The notes: generated from the sequence alone by a model not told the origin. 64,000 bases of DNA from Candidatus Endobugula sertula (GCA_001723645.1 MDLC01000002.1:1-64000); one strand, 5' to 3'. Positions 35,806-45,600 are shown, counted from the first letter of the stretch. Translations and numbers: made by a program.

Positions 35806-37171
35806 CACACACCAGTCTAACAGTTTGTCTTGCAGACAAGGAAACCTGTATTTGTTTATGATGGTAACCTTTACAGCGTCCTTCTAAAGTATACCCTCCT
35901 GGCAGTAAAACCACCTCTTTCTCTGTTATTTTACCGACATGTCCGACTCCCAGTACCCATATATCAGTTTTACCATCAGACGTAATATGCAGTGCCTGTT
36001 TAACTTGAGCCTTTTCGACCAGTTCACTCAAACGATTTATCTGTTCAGAAAAGACAGGACTTTTTAGTGTGGTTTTAATATTTTCTTTAATAAAATTTTT
36101 TACCTTTTGACGCACACCGATGTCCAACAGTTTTTCAGGGCTTGAAAGATAATCATTCGCTTGTTGCTGCAACTTAAATATATCGTTAGCTTCATCCCGG
36201 TAAGCCTGTACAGCAGGATCCTTACTCGATTGTGCAATGGTTGCCACTGTTGACCAATCACCCGCTTGTATCGACTGGTCTATTTTAGTTAGCGTAGCCT
36301 CCAACCTTTCAGCTTGCCTAGCTTGGGTGATTTTTTTCTGTAAAACTTTTAATTCAGTACGTTGAGAATAAATAGTTTTCGCTTTTTTATAAGATGCAAC
36401 AGCAACATCCAAACGCTTATTATCAACAGCCTCTAAGCCTTGGGCGATATATTGACTAAATACCGAATCACTTAATTGTTTTTTGATATTTTTAAGTTCA
36501 TCAGCCAACATCACTCGCGTTTTATCCGCGGTAACAATATCATTCAAAATGTTAGCCTGTTCATGCAAATTATTTCCAGCCTTCGCCACCTTTAACTGTT
36601 GTAACCACTCAGCAATGCGAGGATATGCCGCTAATTGTTGTTGCAATAATATTGCTCCTGCGTCTTCTGGCTTTATTGCTAGGGCCTGATTTAAATAGAA
36701 GGTTGAGGATTTAATATCTTCTTTATCATAAGCTATTTGCGCTAAAACCAGCTTTTTATCATAAGCAAGCTGCCATTCTTTATCCAAACGGGCGACCTGA
36801 TGTCTCGCTTTATCAAGAGTAGCTATCGCTTGGGTATAAGCACCTGAAGCAAACAACGCCAGCGCTTCTTTTTTGACAGCATTAACAACATCAGCTTCCC
36901 CTTTATTCCAGCGAAGAAAGTCTGCACGTTTTAATAATGGAGTACTTTCTTGTTCAAACATGACTAGCATTTGCTGGAATTGTTTACGCTCTGCTTCGCT
37001 ATTAATAGGTTGCAGCTCTAACTTGGAAGAAACAACAGTTGTAGAAACAATAGCATCAAATTCCCTATAGACGAGAAATATGACCACCAATAATATAGCG
37101 ACAACCACCGCTCTATTACGCAACCGAACATATCGTAACGTCTTTGCCCATTCTATCTGTTGGTCTAGCAA
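35789..37171 (-). CDS. Membrane-anchored alpha-helical repeat protein with PEGA-like end
   Basis: This 460-residue protein has one N-terminal membrane helix (about 19-37, RAVVVAILLVVIFLVYREF). A long helical region of TPR-like or coiled-coil character (about 90-380) follows, with repeats such as LFASGAYTQAIATLDKAR. A short C-terminal beta module (about 395-455, VVLLPGGYTLEGRCKGY) resembles a PEGA repeat. The start is TTG at 37171, with GGTGA seven bases upstream and the previous stop ten bases away. The N-terminal topology matches that of the following PEGA/FGE protein (residues IEWAKTLR / IEQARAKR before each helix), which hints that the two evolved or assemble together. Confidence 0.65.
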   Translation of the reverse strand: MLDQQIEWAKTLRYVRLRNRAVVVAILLVVIFLVYREFDAIVSTTVVSSKLELQPINSEAERKQFQQMLVMFEQESTPLLKRADFLRWNKGEADVVNAVKKEALALFASGAYTQAIATLDKARHQVARLDKEWQLAYDKKLVLAQIAYDKEDIKSSTFYLNQALAIKPEDAGAILLQQQLAAYPRIAEWLQQLKVAKAGNNLHEQANILNDIVTADKTRVMLADELKNIKKQLSDSVFSQYIAQGLEAVDNKRLDVAVASYKKAKTIYSQRTELKVLQKKITQARQAERLEATLTKIDQSIQAGDWSTVATIAQSSKDPAVQAYRDEANDIFKLQQQANDYLSSPEKLLDIGVRQKVKNFIKENIKTTLKSPVFSEQINRLSELVEKAQVKQALHITSDGKTDIWVLGVGHVGKITEKEVVLLPGGYTLEGRCKGYHHKQIQVSLSARQTVRLVCDERIR

Positions 37172-37180
37172 TTTTTCACC

Positions 37181-38503
37181 CTATAGCTGCTTATTGGGTG
37201 TTTTTTCAAGCTCATAAATGGCTTTTAAATGATTTTTCCACTGCTGATATTGTTCATTAGCGGTTCCTGTTAATTCAACAGTGTGGTCATTATGAACCAT
37301 CAGCTGGGGACTCAACTCAATATCCAGAGATTCACCTAATTCATCAATAGATTGTTTATGAATCTTTAGTTCTGCGTTTTTATTCAGGGCACTATTGATA
37401 AAGAAACCACTCGCTAACAAACCAACGGTTGTACCAATATCCCCGGCTTTAGAGTTAGAATTTTTGCTAAGCAAGACAGCCAACGTCGCTAAGGCAATAC
37501 CAGCACCCGCTCTCAAGTTTCTCTCTCCCCAGTTTTTTTTAATAGAAACCACTTCAGGCAAGGTTTCTTTTTGCCAGGTACGGTAGCTCTCATCGGACCT
37601 TGCATTAAACCCTTCGTAGTGGGGCTGCAAACGATCGATAAATAACTGATCTTGTACTTTTAGTGGTTTTATACGCTGCACCATCGCAGCATTTTCACTA
37701 GGCAAACTCACCAGTTGGTACTCAGTATTACCTGCCCAGTTTTTTTGCACTTTTATATGCTGGCCAAAGACTTCTGGAGAATATAACTGTGCGTAACGCA
37801 GGTCTGTAATGGTCTTAATCGTTTTCTTTTCTGTTTCAGATTTATGGGCTAAGCGTTGATAAATATAATCAGCAATACGATTAAAAATGGGCTCATAAGG
37901 ATCTTTATCTACATTGGCCCTATCTCGGAAAAACCCTTCAGCCACCTGATGTGTAAATTCCTTTTTACCCCAAGATTTACCCTGACTGTCAACAATCGCC
38001 ACTGCCAGTCTAATAGTCTCACTATCGGACTCCATAATATGCCCCAAGATATACACATCACCACTAACGAATGCCGATGGAACAACACTCACAGCACCAA
38101 AGGCGTTCAGTTTTTCAACTGCTCTTCTGGTTTCTACAGCAAAGCGGTTAGCTTCGGAACGTCGTAACTGAGGCCAAATACCCTGTTTTTCGACACTTTT
38201 ATAGTCTATGTCTCCCCATTCATTTAGCGGTAAACCAGGATCAAATACGGGAATAACGACATCCAAGTAAACCTCCGAAAGATAGGGATAGTGTTTTTTC
38301 TTTGGCTCAGAATAAAGACCTGAGTCACGTTGTGGACCAGTTTGAGGCCCCACCTGAGGTATTCCTCCTACATCCCCTACAGCAATAGTATCCAGCGTTT
38401 TACATCCAGTAAACCCTAACAGACTAGTACACACAATGAGACTGATTCGTTTGATATTGTCCACCCAGCCATAAGCTGACTTTTTGGTCAAAAACATGAA
38501 CAC
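37181..38503 (-). CDS. Outer-membrane lipoprotein of the VWA/ExbB operon
   Basis: This 440-residue protein has a signal peptide and lipobox LLGFTGCKT (Cys at about 34). The mature part begins with a proline/glycine-rich linker. A domain (about 70-230) that in outline resembles CsgG/DUF799-type lipoproteins follows (DVVIPVFDPG, then GDVYILGHI and AVAIVDSQGK). A hydrophobic alanine-rich segment (about 320-370) may insert in a membrane. The start is probably GTG at 38503, six bases after AAGGAG. An ATG two codons on is possible. The fold resemblance is weak and the function unknown. It would supply the outer-membrane end of the complex. Confidence 0.6.
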   Translation of the reverse strand: MFMFLTKKSAYGWVDNIKRISLIVCTSLLGFTGCKTLDTIAVGDVGGIPQVGPQTGPQRDSGLYSEPKKKHYPYLSEVYLDVVIPVFDPGLPLNEWGDIDYKSVEKQGIWPQLRRSEANRFAVETRRAVEKLNAFGAVSVVPSAFVSGDVYILGHIMESDSETIRLAVAIVDSQGKSWGKKEFTHQVAEGFFRDRANVDKDPYEPIFNRIADYIYQRLAHKSETEKKTIKTITDLRYAQLYSPEVFGQHIKVQKNWAGNTEYQLVSLPSENAAMVQRIKPLKVQDQLFIDRLQPHYEGFNARSDESYRTWQKETLPEVVSIKKNWGERNLRAGAGIALATLAVLLSKNSNSKAGDIGTTVGLLASGFFINSALNKNAELKIHKQSIDELGESLDIELSPQLMVHNDHTVELTGTANEQYQQWKNHLKAIYELEKTPNKQL

Positions 38504-38534
38504 TTTGGGCTCCTTAATGGGTATTTTTAGGATT

Positions 38535-39152
38535 CTAGCTACGACAGCGATAACTCTTAGAAATTTCTTTTAATTCTTGTTGTTTTTTAGCGTCTTTTTC
38601 TATTCGTAACTCTTCTTTTAGTATTTTACAGATAGCGGCATCATTATCTTTGGGACCAATCTCCTGATTTTTAGTGCCATTGGAATGGGTATCGGTATGC
38701 TGGTTATCGATTTTATTTTGATCACTGGCGTTACTTTCTTCAAGGCTTCCCCCCGGTTCAGGATCTCCACCTATTTGTCCTTCTTCACGCTCCTCACGCT
38801 GCCCTACACCAGTCCTCACCGTAACATGATGACTGATGACTTGCTCCACACAACTATCATATTGATCTATAGAGTCGCGCAGAGAGTCTTCCATCTGTGC
38901 AATACGCTCAGCTTTAGTTAAAGTAGCCTCATCCACTGCTTCAAGCGGTACCAAAGTACAATGATAAGCATTGTCTGCTTGAGTCTCAGTCTGAGCTAAG
39001 GCCATAGTAGCAAATAACAGCAAACATAATACTGCACAGGATTGAATACATATTTGGGGCTTGGTATCCATTGAGGTTAACACCGACTTTAATCTATGAA
39101 TAACCAGTAGCTTACCATAAAAACAAGCCGATTTAAGTGTGTCAAACAGCAT
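38535..39152 (-). CDS. Secreted low-complexity protein, first gene of the VWA/ExbB operon
   Basis: This 205-residue protein has a hydrophobic segment at about 36-52 (SCAVLCLLLFATMALA) ending in a cleavage-like ALA-Q, so it should be periplasmic. The middle is acidic and low in complexity (about 120-165, G, E, N, D, S). The C-terminal helix is KEELRIEKDAKKQQELKE. The ATG at 39152 has AGGG seven bases upstream. A second ATG at 39071 would give a normal-length signal peptide but has no ribosome site. It has no recognised domain, and 31 bases separate it from the lipoprotein gene. Confidence 0.55.
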   Translation of the reverse strand: MLFDTLKSACFYGKLLVIHRLKSVLTSMDTKPQICIQSCAVLCLLLFATMALAQTETQADNAYHCTLVPLEAVDEATLTKAERIAQMEDSLRDSIDQYDSCVEQVISHHVTVRTGVGQREEREEGQIGGDPEPGGSLEESNASDQNKIDNQHTDTHSNGTKNQEIGPKDNDAAICKILKEELRIEKDAKKQQELKEISKSYRCRS

Positions 39153-39455
39153 GAAAAACCCTAATTTAATATACTGATTTAATTGAACTTTTACCCTGAC
39201 AATCTAATAAACGCCAGAAACTCATAAACAACACCATATTCACCTCACTGATCACCTTCAACAAGCATCCTCTTTACTCAATCGTTACCTTAGGTTCAGA
39301 CATAATTGAAATAAAGACAAATATTTAATATTGTATTTTAAAGAATTTATTCTTCAAAATCAGTAACAATACAATCAGTGTACGCTAAAATAAAACCAGC
39401 AGACATTACTTCATTTCGTGTTAATAGATTTCAAAAACTACCATTAGGAATTATT
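39153..39455. promoter_or_regulatory. Divergent promoter region
   Basis: About 300 AT-rich bases separate the minus-strand VWA/ExbB operon from the plus-strand M16C peptidase gene. It must carry both promoters, but I can name no box with confidence. No gene is seen. Confidence 0.4.
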
Positions 39456-42401
39456 ATGCAGTCTCCCTCTTCTTCTCAGGATGCGCACTCAAGTTTTGAG
39501 TGGCTCCGCAGCCAAACTATCGGGTCTCTAGATATTACTATGAGCGAATATCGCCACAAGGTAACAGGTGCACAGCATATTCATCTAGGCACCAACAATA
39601 GTGAAAACGTTTTTTTAGTTGCTTTACGAACTGTGCCTGAAAATTCAACAGGTGTTGCCCATATTCTGGAACATACGGCTTTATGTGGCAGCGAAAAATA
39701 CCCTGTACGCGATCCTTTTTTTATGATGATACGCCGTTCATTAAATACATTCATGAATGCATTTACCAGTTCAGATTGGACCGCCTATCCTTTCGCCAGT
39801 CAAAACCGTAAAGACTTTGATAATTTATTAGATGTTTACTTAGATGCTGTTTTTTTCTCGCGTCTGGACCCCATGGATTTTGCACAGGAAGGCCATCGGC
39901 TTGACTTTACTGAGCCTGGAAATAGCAATAGCCCATTGATATATAAAGGAGTGGTCTATAACGAGATGAAAGGAGCGATGAGTTCTGTCTCTTCACAGTT
40001 ATGGCAGATAATGAATAAGTATCTTTTTCCTACCAGTACCTATCATCATAATAGTGGTGGTGAACCCACTGCTATCACCGATTTAAGCTACGAGCAACTG
40101 CAGCAGTTTTATCATACCCACTACCATCCCAGCAATGCTATTTTTATGACCTTTGGCGATATTCCTGCACAAGACCATCAAAAGAAATTTGAAACCCTAG
40201 CCTTGAATCGTTTTAACAAGCTCGATAAAAGCATTCAAGTCTATCCTGAGAAACGTTATTTCTCACCACTCCGTGTAGAAGAAGGTTACGCTTATACACC
40301 GAATGAAGACGATGATTTTTCTAAAAAATCATATATTGTCATGGCTTGGTTACTGGATAAAAATATTAATTTAACCCGTCATTTGGAAACACATTTATTA
40401 TCCAACATAATGTATAATAATAGTGCCTCACCTATGCAACACTTATTGGAGACATCTGATTTAGGTTCATCACCTTCATCATTAAATGGTATCGATGATT
40501 CACAATATGAAATGTCGTTCTTTTGCGGCCTGGAAGGCTGTCATGTAAATAGTGCCGATGCGTTTGAAGAAAGTGTCATCAAGATGTTAGAAGGCATTGT
40601 GGAAAATGGCCTACCACAATCACACATTGAAGCCTCACTACACCAATTAGAATTACAGCAACGGGAAATAGGTGGTGATGGTTACCCCTATGGCTTACAA
40701 CTTATTTTGAATGCCTTATCACCAGCCACTCACCGCGGTGATATTTTCAGCTTTATGGATTTAGAGCCTGCGCTAGAAAAATTACGCGCTAGTATTCAGG
40801 ACAGAAACTATATTCCTACATTGGTAAAACAGCTATTACTAGACAATCCTCATCGAGTCACTTTAACGCTGAAACCTGATGATCAACTACAGCAACGGCA
40901 ACAAGCTGCTGAAACATTACATTTAGCCACACTCAAAGAAAACATGAGTGATACAGAAAAACAACATATCATTGACCAAGCGACTGCCCTTGATCAACGC
41001 CAACAACAGGAAGAAAACCTGGATATACTGCCCAAAGTCAGCTTGGAAGATATTCCAAAAGACACACCCAATCCCATCGGTGAGGTTAAGCAACTCAATC
41101 AACACCGATTACATTACTATCCAGCGGGAACAAATGGCTTAAGTTACCAGCAAATTATTTGCCCAATTCCTGAGCTCAACGCTGAGCAACTGAGCACTTT
41201 ACCCTACTACACTCTCTATTTAACAGAGGTGGGCATTGGTCATCAAGATTACTTAAGTGTTCAACAAAGGCAGGCTGAAGTTGTCGGCAATATTCACGCC
41301 TATTACTCCCTACGTAGCCATATTGACCACACTGACAAACACCATGCACATATCACACTTACCGCTAAGGCATTGAGCCATAACCAGCCCACTATGAGCC
41401 AACTCATGTGCGATACTTTACAACACGCTCACTTTACTGATTATCATCGTATTCAGGAATTAATTGCCCAAACTAAAGCCAGTAGAGAACAGAGTCTGAC
41501 CAACAATGGGCACAACCTCGCTATGCAAGCAGCCTCTGCTAGCCTTAACCCTCTCACAGCAACTATTCACCAACTCATAGGGTTGGGTAGTATCCAATCG
41601 ATTAAACAATTATATCAGCAGCTACAGGACGGTGATTTTCAACCGCTACAATCCTCTTTGGAATCTATCCATCACCAATTACAACCAACAGAAAAGCAGT
41701 TACTGCTAATCACTGACGAAAAGTCTCTCTCTGAACAACTGCAACAATTTGAAACCATTTGTCAGCCTTTACTACAATCATCAACAACCAATGGAGCACT
41801 GACTTTATCTCCGCCTACATCAGAACGTACCGAACAGGCCTGGATAGGCAACTCACAAGTACACTTCTGTGCTAAAGCATACCCTACTGTCACCATGAAC
41901 CACCCAGATGCTGCGCCATTAGCCGTATTAGGTGGTGTATTACGTAATGGCTTTCTCCATAGAGCCATCCGTGAACAAGGAGGAGCTTATGGTGGGGGCG
42001 CCAGTCAGGATAGTCACTCTGCTAGCTTTTGTTTTTATTCTTATCGTGATCCACGTCTTGGCAAAACCTTGACCGATTTTGACCAATCTATTGACTGGTT
42101 ATTGCAACGAAAATTGGATACTGAAGCCATTGAAGAATCGATTCTGGGAGTTATTGGTTCTATAGACAAACCGAGTTCCCCTGCAGGAAAGGCCAAGCAG
42201 CACTTTCATGCGCAACTAGCTGGCAGAACCAATGCTATTAGGGCTCTGTTCCGTCAACGCATTATCGAAGTCACTGCGGAAGACCTCTATCGCGTTACTG
42301 AAACCTATTTAAATCCCGCAAAGGCCAATACAGCAGTAATAACAGGCTCCCATGGTATCAACGAAGCTGAGAAACTGGGCCTGAAGCTAATCTATTTATA
42401 A
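39456..42401 (+). CDS. M16C-family zinc metallopeptidase (presequence-protease-like)
   Basis: This 981-residue protein matches the long M16C/PreP class (about 970) rather than the half-size M16B subunits. The inverted zinc motif HxxEH is in VAHILEHTALCGSEKYPVRDPF (about 60-80), and the distal glutamate lies about 75 residues further on in GVVYNEMKGAMS. The second half ends in the substrate-contact region GGAYGGGASQ with YSYRDPRL. Such enzymes degrade unfolded peptides in a closed chamber. No signal peptide is present, so a cytoplasmic site is likely. The ATG at 39456 with AGGA upstream is preferred to an in-frame start 26 codons earlier. Confidence 0.92.
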   Translation: MQSPSSSQDAHSSFEWLRSQTIGSLDITMSEYRHKVTGAQHIHLGTNNSENVFLVALRTVPENSTGVAHILEHTALCGSEKYPVRDPFFMMIRRSLNTFMNAFTSSDWTAYPFASQNRKDFDNLLDVYLDAVFFSRLDPMDFAQEGHRLDFTEPGNSNSPLIYKGVVYNEMKGAMSSVSSQLWQIMNKYLFPTSTYHHNSGGEPTAITDLSYEQLQQFYHTHYHPSNAIFMTFGDIPAQDHQKKFETLALNRFNKLDKSIQVYPEKRYFSPLRVEEGYAYTPNEDDDFSKKSYIVMAWLLDKNINLTRHLETHLLSNIMYNNSASPMQHLLETSDLGSSPSSLNGIDDSQYEMSFFCGLEGCHVNSADAFEESVIKMLEGIVENGLPQSHIEASLHQLELQQREIGGDGYPYGLQLILNALSPATHRGDIFSFMDLEPALEKLRASIQDRNYIPTLVKQLLLDNPHRVTLTLKPDDQLQQRQQAAETLHLATLKENMSDTEKQHIIDQATALDQRQQQEENLDILPKVSLEDIPKDTPNPIGEVKQLNQHRLHYYPAGTNGLSYQQIICPIPELNAEQLSTLPYYTLYLTEVGIGHQDYLSVQQRQAEVVGNIHAYYSLRSHIDHTDKHHAHITLTAKALSHNQPTMSQLMCDTLQHAHFTDYHRIQELIAQTKASREQSLTNNGHNLAMQAASASLNPLTATIHQLIGLGSIQSIKQLYQQLQDGDFQPLQSSLESIHHQLQPTEKQLLLITDEKSLSEQLQQFETICQPLLQSSTTNGALTLSPPTSERTEQAWIGNSQVHFCAKAYPTVTMNHPDAAPLAVLGGVLRNGFLHRAIREQGGAYGGGASQDSHSASFCFYSYRDPRLGKTLTDFDQSIDWLLQRKLDTEAIEESILGVIGSIDKPSSPAGKAKQHFHAQLAGRTNAIRALFRQRIIEVTAEDLYRVTETYLNPAKANTAVITGSHGINEAEKLGLKLIYL

Positions 42402-42412
42402 GAATAAGGGAC

Positions 42413-42432
42413 GCGACTTTATAGAAAGTCGC
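42413..42432 (+). terminator. Stem-loop after the M16C gene
   Basis: GCGACTTT-ATAG-AAAGTCGC forms a perfect eight-base stem 12 bases after the peptidase stop, followed by a weak T stretch (attctt). It is probably the terminator of this gene. Confidence 0.6.
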
Positions 42433-42528
42433 ATTCTTCAACAACAACCCAAGATACCATGCAATCACTTTTACCACCATACCAAAGGTTTATTATTGTT
42501 AAATAATGCAAACCAAACGTTAGCTGGG

Positions 42529-42720
42529 TTAAGTCAACAATGTTGACTTAACCACAACAGTCTCAACCCATAATGGTAAACTATCAATGGTAAGGATATT
42601 TGATTCAAGCGGACTGACAATAGCAGATAATTCAGTGCAACCAAGTACGAAAATCTGCCTTCCTGAACGACTCCACTTAGCGGCTACCTCATTGCAATTT
42701 CGAATTCATGCAGACATTCA
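42529..42720 (-). pseudogene. C-terminal remnant of an aspartate/glutamate racemase gene
   Basis: A minus-strand frame without a start reads EVAAKWSRSG, then QIFVLGCTELSAIVS, then ILTIDSLPLW, ending at a TAA at 42529-42531. GCTEL with its catalytic cysteine is the hallmark of the Asp/Glu/hydantoin racemase family, and only about the last 60 residues remain, cut by an in-frame stop. A 27-base near-perfect palindrome (GGTTAAGTCAACA-a-TGTTGACTTAACC, 42527-42553) overlaps the stop codon and may have been its terminator. The whole 42402-42779 gap holds nothing else that I recognise. Confidence 0.6.
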
Positions 42721-42779
42721 TTGATCATAAAAACAGTGGTGTTATCGCCTGACTGTGTTGTTTATTTTATCAACAGGAC

Positions 42780-43583
42780 CTAGCTATCCAACAATAGCTT
42801 ATCATCTGCTAATGTTTCACCATCATTTTTGGCTTTGGCAAACAATTTCAATAAATCACTGACATCATACTGCGAACGTTCTTCATTTTGTATATCGAAA
42901 ATAATTTCACCTTCGTGCAACATCAAAGTCCGACTACCAAAATCCAGGGCTTGTCGCATAGAATGAGTGACCATCATCACCGTCAACTTTTTCTCTTCAA
43001 TAATTTGGGCGGTAATATCCATAATCAACACAGCGGTCTTTGGGTCCAGTGCCGCTGTATGTTCATCTAACAAAAGGATTTTACTAGGTTGTAATGCAGA
43101 CATCAGTAGTGAAACAGATTGTCGTTGCCCACCCGACAAAAGTCCCATTTCGCTTTGCAAGCGATCCTCCAGCCCTAAATTTAAACGACTCAGTTGTTCC
43201 TGAAATACTTTTCGTAATGATGCGTTTAAAGCTGGGGATAAGTTACCTCGCTTGCCTCGGCCATAAGCAAGACTCATATTTTCTTCTACGGTTAAATCAC
43301 TACAAGTGCCCATTAATGGATCTTGAAAAACCCGAGCAACATCCTTAGTACGAATAGCTGCTGACCAATGTGTCACTTCTTTATGCGCAAAAAACAGTTG
43401 GCCCTGGGTAATATTCACATCACCTGCAATGCTATTGAGTAACGTTGACTTACCCGCACCATTTGAACCAATCACAGTCACGAATTGCGATTCTGCAATC
43501 TCCAAATCAATGCCTTTTAATGCGCACTTTTCAGTAGGTAGACCTGTATTAAAAGTTACATGTAAGTTTTTACAACGAATCAT
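42780..43583 (-). CDS. ABC-transporter ATP-binding protein (TrpXYZ-like importer)
   Basis: The protein has about 267 residues. Walker A is GSNGAGKSTLL (about 35), the Q-loop is VFQDPLMGTCSDLTVEEN, the ABC signature is LLSGGQRQSVSLLMSAL, Walker B is KILLLDEHTAALD and the H-loop is VTHSM. It powers the permease encoded just before it. The start ATG at 43583 overlaps the permease stop (ATGA), so they are coupled. Together with the substrate-binding protein upstream it forms an importer of the uncharacterised TrpXYZ/PF04392 class, whose few studied members take up aromatic amino acids. The substrate here is unproven. Confidence 0.9.
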   Translation of the reverse strand: MIRCKNLHVTFNTGLPTEKCALKGIDLEIAESQFVTVIGSNGAGKSTLLNSIAGDVNITQGQLFFAHKEVTHWSAAIRTKDVARVFQDPLMGTCSDLTVEENMSLAYGRGKRGNLSPALNASLRKVFQEQLSRLNLGLEDRLQSEMGLLSGGQRQSVSLLMSALQPSKILLLDEHTAALDPKTAVLIMDITAQIIEEKKLTVMMVTHSMRQALDFGSRTLMLHEGEIIFDIQNEERSQYDVSDLLKLFAKAKNDGETLADDKLLLDS

Positions 43584-44488
43584 ACCTTTTTCCAAGCTGC
43601 TTTTTTGGCTTTATATTCTTTATTCACTTGCGGGAAAACTAGTGCTAAAGCAACCAGAACGGCAGTAATCAAATTGAGATCTGAGGTATTTAAGCCAATA
43701 AAACTCGCATTCAGCGCTAAAGAAACCGCAATGCGGTATAAAATAGACCCCATAATGCAGCTCAAAATAATCACTATCATCGCACGAGAAGGAATTAACG
43801 TTTGCCCAATAATCACCGCTGCTAAACCGATCACAATAGTACCTACCCCCATAGTGGAATCAGCAAAACCATTCGTTTGAGCAAACAGTGCACCACCCAA
43901 AGCGACTAAAGCGTTTGACATGGCCAAACCAACATACACTTTCTCATGAACCACAATACCATTAGCTTGTGCCATACGTTTATTAGAACCAACGGCTCTC
44001 ATCGCTAAACCATATTGAGAATTTAAAAAGCCAATAACCAATAAGCCCACAATGAAAACGATAAGCCCTATTATTAACACATTGACATATATATTAGGTA
44101 TGCCCATGCCTAATTTTTCAAAGGGTGAAAATATGGTAGGTTCTGAAATAAGTGCAATATTGGGTTTCCCCATAACACGCAAATTAACCGTGTAAAGTGC
44201 CGTCATCGTCAAAATGCTAGCCAACAAGTGTAAGATATTAAAACGTAAATTGAGCCAGGCGGTCACCAGTCCTGATAAGGTTCCAGCCAACACTCCCATC
44301 ATGGTCGCAAAAACAGCCGGAATACCTGATACAATAGCAGCCGCTGTGACTGCAGCCCCCAAGGTAAAGCTGCCATCGACAGTCAGGTCAGGAAAGTCTA
44401 ATACCCGAAAAGTCAAATACACCCCAATAGCAATTAGCCCATAAATAAGACCAATTTCCAAAGTCCCCATAAAGGCAAATAACGACAT
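43580..44488 (-). CDS. ABC-transporter permease (TrpXYZ-like importer)
   Basis: The 302-residue inner-membrane protein has eight or nine hydrophobic segments and resembles branched-chain-amino-acid/sugar-type permeases (BPD_transp_2). It opens GLIYGLIAIGVYLTFRVLDFPDLTVDGSFTLGAAVTA, and the coupling segment toward the ATPase is near GLAMRAVGSNKRMAQANGI. It is the middle gene of the operon, about 55 bases after the binding-protein gene and overlapping the ATPase gene by four bases. Confidence 0.9.
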   Translation of the reverse strand: MSLFAFMGTLEIGLIYGLIAIGVYLTFRVLDFPDLTVDGSFTLGAAVTAAAIVSGIPAVFATMMGVLAGTLSGLVTAWLNLRFNILHLLASILTMTALYTVNLRVMGKPNIALISEPTIFSPFEKLGMGIPNIYVNVLIIGLIVFIVGLLVIGFLNSQYGLAMRAVGSNKRMAQANGIVVHEKVYVGLAMSNALVALGGALFAQTNGFADSTMGVGTIVIGLAAVIIGQTLIPSRAMIVIILSCIMGSILYRIAVSLALNASFIGLNTSDLNLITAVLVALALVFPQVNKEYKAKKAAWKKV

Positions 44489-44544
44489 AGACTCCTACAA
44501 TATTATTCGTTGAAGTAATTTTCCATTATTGATTCTTTCGTTGG

Positions 44545-45516
44545 TTATTCAACAATTTTTGTTGCCCGTTTCAGTATCGTTTCTGGCACGGTCACACCCA
44601 TTTTGGCTGCCATATTAGGATTCACAAACAAGCTGGTGCCCTGACCGACCTGAACAGGTATTGAGCTAATGGGCTCACCTTTTAATACACGCAGAATCAT
44701 CCCACCCGTTTGTCGACCCAACGTATGATAATCAAAACCTATTGCGGCAATCGCACCCCGTTGTACTGAGTCCGTATCCGCAGCAAAAACAGGAACCTGA
44801 GAATCAATACCTACCTTGACCACCGATTCCAATGCCGTAATGATCGTATTATCTGTAATACAATAAATAGCGTCTACCTTATTCGCTAATTGCTTACTAG
44901 CCAGTAATACATCTGACGATTTTGGCGCTGAAGCCTCAACAATCTCAATACCCATTGCTTTTGCTGCTACCTTCAATACTTTAATACTGGATACTGCATT
45001 AGCCTCACCAGGATTATAGGGAACACCTAAACGTTTGAGGTCAGGCAAAATTTCCTTAATCAATATTAAATGCTGAGCAACATTAACTCGATCCGATAAA
45101 CCCGTGACATTACCCTCTGGCTTTATTATATTAGACACAATTTTTGCATCGACAGGATCTGTCACTGCAGAAAAGATAACCGGAATATCAGTTCCTCGTG
45201 CCGCACTAGCTGCCGCCTGTGCTGAAGGTGTCGCAATCGCCACAATCACGTCCGGCTTTTCACCGACCAACTTACGGGCAATTTGTGCTGCTATGGCTGG
45301 TTGGCCTTGCGCACTTTCATAAGTATACTTTAAGTTTTTTTCACTATAACCATTTTCGTATAAAAACTCTTGTATACCATCACGCACTGCATCTAACGCC
45401 GGATGTTCAACAATCGCAGTGGCCGCAATGAAGGTATCCTGTGCTTGAAGTAAAACGGAAACACTGAGCAGATAAATACCGACTATAATCGCTTTCAGTA
45501 ATTGGGATAACTTCAT
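44545..45516 (-). CDS. ABC-transporter substrate-binding protein (PF04392, TrpX-like)
   Basis: This protein of about 323 residues has a signal peptide (LLKAIIVGIYLLSVSVLLQAQ). A two-lobed periplasmic binding fold of the ABC_sub_bind family follows: IVEHPALDAVRDGIQEFL (lobe 1), VIVAIATPSAQAA, FSAVTDPVDAKIV, and YCITDNTIITALESVV in lobe 2. It delivers ligand to the permease downstream. The ATG at 45516 has AGGAG nine bases upstream and gives a normal signal peptide. An in-frame start ten codons earlier is less likely. First gene of the importer operon. Confidence 0.9.
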   Translation of the reverse strand: MKLSQLLKAIIVGIYLLSVSVLLQAQDTFIAATAIVEHPALDAVRDGIQEFLYENGYSEKNLKYTYESAQGQPAIAAQIARKLVGEKPDVIVAIATPSAQAAASAARGTDIPVIFSAVTDPVDAKIVSNIIKPEGNVTGLSDRVNVAQHLILIKEILPDLKRLGVPYNPGEANAVSSIKVLKVAAKAMGIEIVEASAPKSSDVLLASKQLANKVDAIYCITDNTIITALESVVKVGIDSQVPVFAADTDSVQRGAIAAIGFDYHTLGRQTGGMILRVLKGEPISSIPVQVGQGTSLFVNPNMAAKMGVTVPETILKRATKIVE

Positions 45517-45600
45517 GGTAAAGCTCCTAATAGGTCGTTTGTTCATTTTCCAGACTCACCCAAAGGGTTGAGACTATACCAGCATATATAATGAGATCGG

